From assembly GCA_029465975.1 (NCBI GenBank), contig CM055748.1, forward strand, positions 12,868,253-12,932,252: DNA of 64,000 nucleotides, written 5' to 3'. The position numbers and the translations under genes are program-made. The notes under the pieces are model-generated. The model was not told the origin of the DNA and searched no databases. It worked only from the letters and a program-made list of their open reading frames with translations. Positions within the stretch are counted from its first letter, which is position 1, and every line of letters begins with the position of its first letter. Below, piece by piece: positions 57,621 through 64,000 of this stretch. The stretch comes from Dallia pectoralis. Lineage: Eukaryota; Chordata; Actinopteri; Esociformes; Umbridae.

Positions 57621-60089
57621 CTGAAACAACCAAAACACCTGATGAACTTTAAATACAACAAGTACAACACAATGTTCACAATATTTGGAAATAACCCTAA
57701 AAATCTACAGTACCAGTTAACATCTTGAACACGTTAATGGGTAAGTGTGTCCAAACATTTGACTGGTACAGTATTTCAAGTGTAGAAAACTCACTTGAGG
57801 TCTACCCGGCAGATATGAGTGAGTCTGGACTTCCCAGAACCACATGGTTCTAGCAGGTAGTTGGACTCTAGAACCACGGCTCTTACTCCTACCACCGGAG
57901 GAGAGTCCTCATGCTCTACAGATACACACATCAAGGCGCATGTGCCTTTGAGCAAGTCAGTCCTCCATGACCTGAGAGAGAGACAGACCGTCAGCTTCTT
58001 TTTTGTTGATATACAAATACAATCTCTTGATGATTATATTTCCATTGTAACTTCCAAGTTTTTCCATTAGAAATCTAAATACTGTAGAGGTCGCACATAC
58101 ACACACACACACACACCCTCACCGTAGAACCAGGAAGTCTCGACTGGGATGGGGGGGCATACGGTTTAGAACGTAGTGGAACATCTCTGTGTGTTTGTCC
58201 AGCGCCTCGACCACCTTCCACTGCAGCAGGTCCACATCCCAAAGGTGACGTTCCCGCAGCACGCGGTTCAACACTACTGATGGAGGGGCCTCCACCTCCA
58301 CCGCCACGCGCCACCGCCGCAAAGGATTCCCGTCACCCACCTTTTTACAATGGAGCTCAGTGCTGTCTGAGCTGGTGCAGGACATCCAGCCTTTAGCCTT
58401 CTCTCTGGACTCCTTCAGCAGCTCCTGAAGCTGGCTCTCCATAAATGCCTGGTACAAGTTCTGGGGCCGGCCCTCTGTGTTTGCCTGGTAGACCCCGTCC
58501 TCCGCCTCTTGCTGTCTGCTGAGCTCCTCTAAGGTGGGAGCATGAAGGTCTGCCTCAATGTAAGAGTTCCTGGACTGGGTCACCATCTCGTGAGGAATCT
58601 GATTAGTCAGAAGAAAAAAGATCAATTAGAGATCACTCTGGAGAGAGGAAAGCAGCTGCTAAATGGATGACAATGTAAATAGCATGATAGAGTTTTTTGT
58701 AAATACTGTTGATCAACCAGACGTTGCTTAAAACGCCTGTCATGATTTTGTATGACATCCAATGTCTCTAAGTCCTGTTAGTTGATTAGTAATATAGTTG
58801 TTAATTCAGGTTTATTACCTCAAACAGCCGGTTGCACTCTATGATCATGTGTGCCAAGCCTTGAGTCGCAGCAAGGTTCTCATTTAAGTCCTTCTGGTCC
58901 GGTCGACCTGTTGCGTACTTCCTCTGCATGGCCCTGAGGATCATGGGTAACAGTTCTCAGCAGAGCATGGGTAAAATGGAACTGACAGTATGAGTCTATG
59001 AGCCAGATAAACCCATCAGCCCCTCTCTCTTCTGTGAATACAACTAGTAAACCTTCCTCACATCCGACTTCAAAAGCTCAGCATTCAGCCACTCTCCATG
59101 CTCTTCGTCTTCTAAACCCTTAATCGCTCCTCCCTGCTGTAACAACCCTCTCGTCCTCTCCCTCTGTGTCCCTGATATTCCTCTGCATGCTGTGCTTTGA
59201 TCAGTTAGTTAAATGAGAGGTTACTGCTGTTTGTACACAGTGTGATGTCACACAACACAGTGTTTAAAGAGTACCCCAGAACTCCAGAAGTTCAATAAAA
59301 ACAGGCACAACCAGACTCTCAGACTACAGTAGTTAGTAAGTCCACTATAAGTGAAGCCCTGAGGCAGAACCAGCACTGCTACCTGGTTTCCATCTGTCAT
59401 TGTCTAGACCTAATTAGGAGAACATGGTCACCAGGTCTAAAGGGAAAGCATCTGCTAAATGTGCTCGTGAGGTAAAAAATTAGAATAATAATATAGAGCA
59501 GTGTCCTCTAAACACATGAAGTAGTTGTATAAGTTAATTACAAACATACAGTAGGTTATAGCTGTATAGGTTAATTAAACACATACAGTAGGTTATAGCT
59601 GTAATGGTTAATTAAACACATACAGTAGGTTATAGCTGTATTAGTTAATTAAACACATACAGTAGGTTATAGCTGTATAGGTTAATTAAACACATACAGT
59701 AGGTTATAACTGTATTAGTTAATTAAACACATACAGTAGGTTATAGCTGTATATGTTAATTAAACACATACAGTAGGTTATAGCTGTATATGTTAATTAA
59801 ACACATACAGTAGGTTATAGCTGTTTAAGTTATTTAAACACATACAGTAGGTTATAGATGTATTAGTTCATTAAACACATACAGTAGGTTATAGCTGTAT
59901 TAGTTAAACACATACAGTAGGTTATAGCTGTATTAGTTAATTAAACACATACAGTAGGTTATAGCTGTATAGGTTAATTAAACACATACAGTAGGTTATA
60001 GCTGTATAAGTTATTTAAAGACACAGCCAAACAGTCTGTGGTGATTAATTCCGTCCAACTTTAGAGAAGACCAGGTGATGTTTCCTAGT

Positions 60090-60121
<32 letters not shown>

Positions 60122-63100
60122 ATACCTGGGAGAGAGGTTGTCCTTCTTCAGGATGTTAAGGTGAAACAGGGACGGGGCCAGACAAACAGCAATGTTTATG
60201 GGTGTCATCAGGTTCTCCTCCAGAGAGGAAGTGACATCAGACAGGAAGCAAAGCAGCGTTTGGAGCACCTCCCGATTCTCGTCGGACATCAGCATGATCG
60301 CTGCCTGCACAGCCTGCAAACGCTGGTCCTTAGGAACATCTGGTGAAAAGAAGGGAGAGAGGGTGGAAGGGGGGAGGATGGGAGGAAGAGATGATGAGAG
60401 GGAGGATGGGAGGATTAGAGGGAGGAAGAGAGGGAGGATGGGAGGATTAGAGAGGAGTTAGGCAGAGATAGCCATTGATCTATTTGAGAGAAACTTAAGG
60501 GAAACATCTGATTTCTCTGTGTGTGTGTGTGTGTGTGTTAGTCCTTACACTGGTAGATGTGTAGGAAAGTCTCTCCCAGCTTGCTAGTGAGCAGGGGTTC
60601 AGGTAGGTCTCTGAAGAACTGTTTGACCATGTCTGCCACGTCGTATGCTGACTGGTCCTCATAGTTCACATCGTCAGGGAACTGTTCATTCAGTTGCCTC
60701 AGTGCCAGGATACGAGACTTCACACCAGACTTACGGAAAAGTCCTACCTGGAGACAAACCAAAGAAGAGCATTTAAGGCAGGTATACTTGGTATACCTGC
60801 CTTAAATGCTAACAGTGTGTTGTAACAGAGACAGACTGACAGATAGTGTTCTGTAACAGAGACAGACTGACAGATAGTGTACTGTAACAGAGACAGACTG
60901 ACAGATAGTGTTCTGTAACAGAGACAGACTGACAGATAGTGTACTGTAACAGAGACAGACTGACAGATAGTGTTCTGTAACAGAGACAGACTGACAGATA
61001 GTGTTCAGTAACAGAGACAGACTGACAGATAGTGTGCAGTAACAGAAACAGTCTGACAGATAGTGTTCAGTAACAGAAACAGACTGACAGATAGTGTGCA
61101 GTAACAGAGACAGACTGACAGATATTGTTCTGTAACAGAGACAGACTGACAGATAGTGTGCAGTAACAGAGACAGACTGACAGATATTGTTCTGTAACAG
61201 AGACAGACTGACAGATAGTGTGCAGTAACAGAGACAGACTGACAGATAGTGTTCTGTAACAGAGACAAACAGACCTGGTCCAAACACTGGCTCCTCAGGT
61301 ATCGGAGGGCCTGCTGAAGGCTGAGGGGGAGAGGCTGACCAGTGCGCTGGACGTGAACGATCAGAGGGACACCAAAAACATTCTTGTCTTTGTAGTCTGG
61401 TACCTTCATCCTCTTGATAAACTTTGGAACCGACCTGAAAAAGACACGCAATTAGAGTCTAGTCAACTCTAAACAGAGTACAGCCTTGGCAAGCTTAAGA
61501 TGTTTGGTTGGTTCATTAGTTGTTCTAACCAGGTCCACCCATGTTTGTTGGACAGGGAGAATTTCTCCATGACGGCTGTGAGGCGGAGAAGCGAGAACTT
61601 CTGTAGCAGGCTGAGCTGGCATGCTGATTGGTTGGTGATCTGAAGCGAGGCCACTGAGTGGCTAAGCCGGTTGGACATCTGGAAGCTGGGCCATCGCAGA
61701 CTATTTCCACAGAGAGAGAGGACAACAGTTAGCATATGAGTTCCAAAACGTGTAATATACAGGGCCTTTGCCCAAGATCCATAAGAAGCAGTTCTAAGTC
61801 AACTTAGAGCCATGTCTATATATCGAAATACTAATACCGATTAAGTCCTTCACACCTCAACTCTGAACATGGATGCATTTTAGCAAGAACTAGATTCAAA
61901 TGAGTGACTTCCATAAAGGAGGAACTGAGAAGTTAACAGAAATGCGAGTACAGTGATTGTTTACCGATTGGGTCTGGTTAGTGATGCCCCCACTCCTGAG
62001 TCTCTCCTCTCTCTGAGTCCGGTACAATCTGTCTCATTGACGGACACTCCGTCTCGATCCCTGTCACTGGCTGTGCTCTGTCCCTCCAGAACAGACATAC
62101 CCTCCAAGTCCAGTGTTATCTGACTGGAGGACTGCAGACCTGCAGGCTGGATCTCCTGCCCATCCATCCACCTGCCCTGGGCCTCCCCCGGCTCCTTGCC
62201 TACAGGGGGCAGCACATTCTGAGACCAGTGGTCCACTATCTGTTGAAGGCCGTTGACATGCTGCAAGATGTCATCTAGGTGAGGAAACAGGTCCTCCTTC
62301 TCCAAGTCCAACAGGTCTCCAGTCGAGGCGTAGAGATGAGACCCAGGGACGTTGTCGTACACACTGATCCTGCTGCCCCGCGGTCCTTCCCTGGTGACAG
62401 GGTGACGGTGTGACTCCTTCAGATTAGACAGGGGGTTGGGGTTTGGCTGGTGCTTCAGAGCGACGTGCCCGGGTACAGACCCCGTCATGACGGGGGATAA
62501 ACTCTCTATGGACAGGGCTTTTGGGAAGGTTCCAGGCTTATGGTCTTTTGGGATGTGGACCACCAGATTCTCGTAGGAGCGGAACTCGTTGCACTGGTTG
62601 TGTTCCGCCACGCCCCGTTTCCGCAGAAGACTTGAGAAGAGGACGAGGTCCTCCAGGTACATTCCACTGCGTTTGGCATCTGACCGCTCGGTCCTCCTCT
62701 CTTTCATACAGGGGGAGGAAACAGCGCTTCCACTGGAGTGACTGCCCTCGCTGCTAGAGGGGCACTGGGAGGTCGTGATATCCACTGCCCCCGACTCGTC
62801 CCCATTGGCGATTCCCACGCAACGCAGTGTCTTCAGGGCCTGCGGCTCCGTCTGCAGTACTGGAGCGCTAATCACCAGTGTCTTGTTCCGCCCTCTACCC
62901 AGCGTGCTCCGAGAACGGAGCGTCTCCATGCGCCTCAGGAAGTCCTTGGCTCGGGTTCCACCTGTGTGGCCGTTTTTGGCTGGCAGCAATCCGTAGTGGC
63001 CCGGCTGCCTAGTGAGGCCTGGCGTGGTGAGGGAGGTGGAGTTAGGTTCTGGCATGGCTGCAGAGTCAGAGTAGTTCCTGGTAGAACCGTCCTCTGTGGC

Positions 63101-63349
63101 CTGGTGGACACTCCCTCCGCTGCTCTCACTGTGGATAGATGAGATCTCTGGTTCGCTGAGGTCGGTCAGAACACTCTCACTACTGGTAGTGGTCCGCAGG
63201 CCCCGCCCCTCCCCCAGTCCTAGCCCCTCCCCGAGCCCCTCACTGTGACGCTGTCCCTCCCCCTTCAGTCTGGACCAGCGCCGGCTCTTCCACTCAAACG
63301 TCCATCTGTCACTGATGGCAAACGGGTCCTCCTCATCAGAGTCTTCAGT
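57503..63349 (-). CDS. stard13: StAR-related lipid transfer domain protein 13 (DLC2), C-terminal 1004 residues
   Basis: A Rho GTPase-activating protein of the DLC family that lowers RhoA/Cdc42 activity at focal adhesions and the cell cortex. Nine exons: 61965-63349, 61530-61700, 61275-61434, 60549-60747, 60126-60339, 58819-58933, 58123-58598, 57795-57971, 57503-57620; all junctions are AG/GT and in frame. Parts in order: Ser-rich linker with TTSSESVLTDLSEPE and the tensin-binding-type VYDNVPG; RhoGAP domain (about residues 540-740) with arginine finger in GLFRKSG and a conserved Asn in MTPINIAVCLAPSLF; START domain (from about 810) to the C-terminus EGPETKI. I recall human STARD13 ending the same way, which separates it from DLC1 and STARD8. 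The SAM-containing N-terminus is outside the window. Confidence 0.95.
57795..57971 (-). CDS. stard13: stard13 START-domain exon
   Basis: Reads SWRTDLLKGTCALMCVSVEH, then VVGVRAVVLESNYLLEPCGS and SRLTHICRVDLK, forming the central strands of START. Donor AA/GTGAGT, acceptor CTCTCAG. 177 nt, phases fit both neighbours. Confidence 0.95.
58098..58117. repeat. CA microsatellite (UG in the stard13 transcript)
   Basis: About nine ca units, five bases below the 58123 donor. Confidence 0.9.
58123..58598 (-). CDS. stard13: stard13 exon joining the RhoGAP linker and START start
   Basis: Reads IPHEMVTQSRNSYIEADLHA, then a Gln/Glu-rich linker, KGWMSCTSSDSTELHCKKVG, VEVEAPPSVVLNRVLRERHL and MPPHPSRDFLVLR. 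The donor CG/GTGAGG is followed at once by a (gt)n run in transcript sense. Confidence 0.95.
58819..58933 (-). CDS. stard13: stard13 exon after the RhoGAP core
   Basis: Too short for an obvious frame but clear: AMQRKYATGRPDQKDLNENL, AATQGLAHMIIECNRLFE. Acceptor CCTCAG, donor GAG/GTAATA. 115 nt, one base completing the previous Arg codon. Confidence 0.93.
59520..60017. repeat. 39-bp minisatellite in a stard13 intron (about 13 units)
   Basis: Units with ttaattaaacacatacagta and ggttatagctgtat; some units lack a few bases. Lies between the exons at 58819-58933 and 60126-60339. Confidence 0.95.
60091..60121. repeat. GT microsatellite at a stard13 donor
   Basis: (gt)n on the plus strand, (ca)n in the transcript, touching the donor at 60125. 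Confidence 0.95.
60126..60339 (-). CDS. stard13: stard13 RhoGAP exon (conserved Asn)
   Basis: Reads YVPKDQRLQAVQAAIMLMSD, ENREVLQTLLCFLSDVTSSL, NLMTPINIAVCLAPSLFHLN and ILKKDNLSP. The Asn in MTPIN and the APSLF segment are invariant RhoGAP features. A pyrimidine tract of over 100 nt (60341-60460 in transcript sense) precedes it; the donor AG/GTATCA runs straight into a (ca)n repeat. Confidence 0.95.
60520..60538. repeat. GT microsatellite at a stard13 donor
   Basis: Nine to ten gt units on the plus strand, ca in the transcript, ten bases below the donor at 60548. Confidence 0.9.
60549..60747 (-). CDS. stard13: stard13 RhoGAP exon (arginine finger)
   Basis: Begins VGLFRKSGVKSRILALRQLN, with the catalytic arginine at 60735-60733, and continues DVNYEDQSAYDVADMVKQFF, RDLPEPLLTSKL. 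Donor T/GTAAGG is followed within ten bases by a (ca)n run in transcript sense. Confidence 0.95.
60822..61266. repeat. 31-bp minisatellite in a stard13 intron (about 14 units)
   Basis: Units of agagacagactgacagatag and tgttctgtaac, with variants tgtactg, tgtgcag and tgttcag. It fills almost the whole intron between the exons 61275-61434 and 60549-60747. In transcript sense every unit contains tgtctctgttacag, which resembles a 3' splice site. Confidence 0.95.
61275..61434 (-). CDS. stard13: stard13 exon opening the RhoGAP domain
   Basis: Reads SVPKFIKRMKVPDYKDKNVF, GVPLIVHVQRTGQPLPLSLQ, QALRYLRSQCLDQ. The donor CAG/GTCTGT is weak, and the intron continues as a 31-bp minisatellite. Confidence 0.93.
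61530..61700 (-). CDS. stard13: stard13 exon before the RhoGAP domain
   Basis: Reads LRWPSFQMSNRLSHSVASLQ, NQSACQLSLLQKFSLLRLTA and VMEKFSLSNKHGWTW. 171 nt; donor CTG/GTTAGA. Confidence 0.94.
61965..63349 (-). CDS. stard13: stard13 large central exon
   Basis: 461 codons. Starts TEDSDEEDPFAISDRWTFEW right after acceptor GATTCAG. Landmarks: TTSSESVLTDLSEPEISSIH, DFLRRMETLRSRSTLGRG, YENLVVHIPKDHKPGTFPKA followed by LSIESLSP, VYDNVPGSHLYASTGDLLDL, LFPHLDDILQHVNGLQQIVD, RRDSGVGASLTRPN. The single large Ser-rich exon is typical of DLC-family genes. The upstream acceptor lies inside an 81-bp minisatellite. Confidence 0.95.
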
Positions 63350-63360
63350 CTGAATCCACA

Positions 63361-63760
63361 GGGACAAAACCCAAACACAGTGATCAACACATGTTCATCC
63401 AGTCAGGTAGACATGTCAACCAGCTAACAGTTATCTCACATTGGACAAAACCCAAACACAGTGATCAACACACGATCATCCAGTCAGGTAGACATGTCAA
63501 CCAGCTAACAGTTATCTCTCATTGGACAAAACCCAAACACAGTGATCAACACATGATCATCCAGTCAGGTAGACATGTCAACCAGCTAACAGTTATCTCA
63601 CATTGGACAAAACCCAAACACAGTGATCAACACATGATCATCCAGTCAGGTAGACATGTCAACCAGCTAACAGTTATCTCACATTGGACAAAACCCAAAC
63701 ACAGTGATCAACACATGATCATCCAGTCAGGTAGACATGTCAACCAGCTAACAGTTATCT
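63361..63760. repeat. 81-bp minisatellite at a stard13 acceptor (about 5 units)
   Basis: Units of ggacaaaacccaaacacag, tgatcaacacatgatcatcc, agtcaggtagacatgtcaac, cagctaacagttatctca. The first unit overlaps the pyrimidine tract of the acceptor at 63350-63351. Because 81 is a multiple of three, a plus-strand frame crosses it; not a gene. Confidence 0.95.
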
Positions 63761-64000
63761 TTACGCACTGAATATTTGCCTGATGCCTAGGCGTTGGGCG
63801 TTGAACACATATCACATAATATAGGTTAGAAGGACAGAAGGACAGAAGGACAAACATTAAGAGTTTTCTGTTGAACAATACAACTACTTTGCTACGGTCT
63901 TAAATACATATGATCATACAGGATAAAGAAGGTCACTGAACATATATATTATTTATATTTTATCAACTTACTTTCTTTTTAGGAAGGTTGACGTCTAGTT
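63761..64000. other. stard13 intron, unassigned
   Basis: A short ggacagaa triplet repeat (63830-63852) and AT-rich sequence. No upstream stard13 exon was recognised before the window ends. Confidence 0.5.

Noticed and set aside
60802..61451. A SVSVT/YLSVCLCY repeat protein on the minus strand
   Set aside because: Reading frames through the 31-bp intronic array; only the first part (to 61275) is a true stard13 exon.
57503..63349. Assignment to DLC1 or STARD8 instead of STARD13
   Set aside because: The TTSSESVLTDLSEPE block, the DDILQHVNGLQ segment and the GPETKI C-terminus fit STARD13 as I recall the three sequences.

Overview
The window is nuclear DNA from a teleost fish. It is AT-rich and intron-rich, crowded with short tandem arrays and with fish-type mobile elements (hAT, PIF/Harbinger, Tc1, RTE/Rex3-like, CR1/L2-like and L1-like LINEs, a Mutator-like foldback element). 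At least eight old copies of a dispersed repeat carrying the phrases 'tagtgcacta' and 'tgccatttgggac' are present; from memory these are typical of salmonid and pike genomes, so a protacanthopterygian source is likely but not proven.

Only two host genes can be supported, both on the minus strand. (1) 57503-63349 holds nine consecutive coding exons, in frame at every junction, of stard13 (DLC2), a RhoGAP plus START-domain protein. They encode the last 1004 residues including the true C-terminus; the N-terminal SAM part lies beyond base 64000. (2) 52959-53222 is the first coding exon of nbea (neurobeachin), with a canonical donor; its CpG-rich promoter/5' UTR (about 53230-53990) contains a perfect 18-bp CpG-dense minisatellite. 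Everything from base 1 to 52958 lies downstream of that donor and is most simply nbea intron 1; no further nbea exon was found. stard13 ends only about 3.5 kb upstream of the nbea promoter, in the same orientation.

Layout of the intron: 1-760 hAT transposase relic; 1231-8487 a 48-bp satellite split by a four-layer transposon nest, part of which was tandemly duplicated (about 3630-6107 and 6108-8587); 9435-14700 two minus-strand CR1/L2-like LINE copies, one cut by a solo LTR and the other by a complete Harbinger derivative; 15975-18650 minisatellites, a CTAGC-rich triplication and a 77-bp-arm palindrome; 21400-21690 Tc1 relic; 22960-27257 broken L1-like LINE; 27780-28580 Tc1 relic; 29676-30615 CA-rich microsatellites; 31300-34750 two minisatellites; 35000-37647 probable DNA transposon; 40000-40590 12-bp array; 40731-43036 a Mutator-like foldback element with 9-bp target duplications; 43445-46351 LINE, Harbinger and hAT relics; 46450-48790 Tc1 and LINE tails; 48800-52900 mostly unassigned.

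The genes do not form a pathway: stard13 restrains Rho at the cell cortex and focal adhesions, while neurobeachin is a BEACH-domain trafficking scaffold. The most unusual features are the split satellite nest with its recent local duplication, the foldback element whose arms carry CRE palindromes, the CpG minisatellite at nbea, and the repeats placed against several stard13 splice sites.
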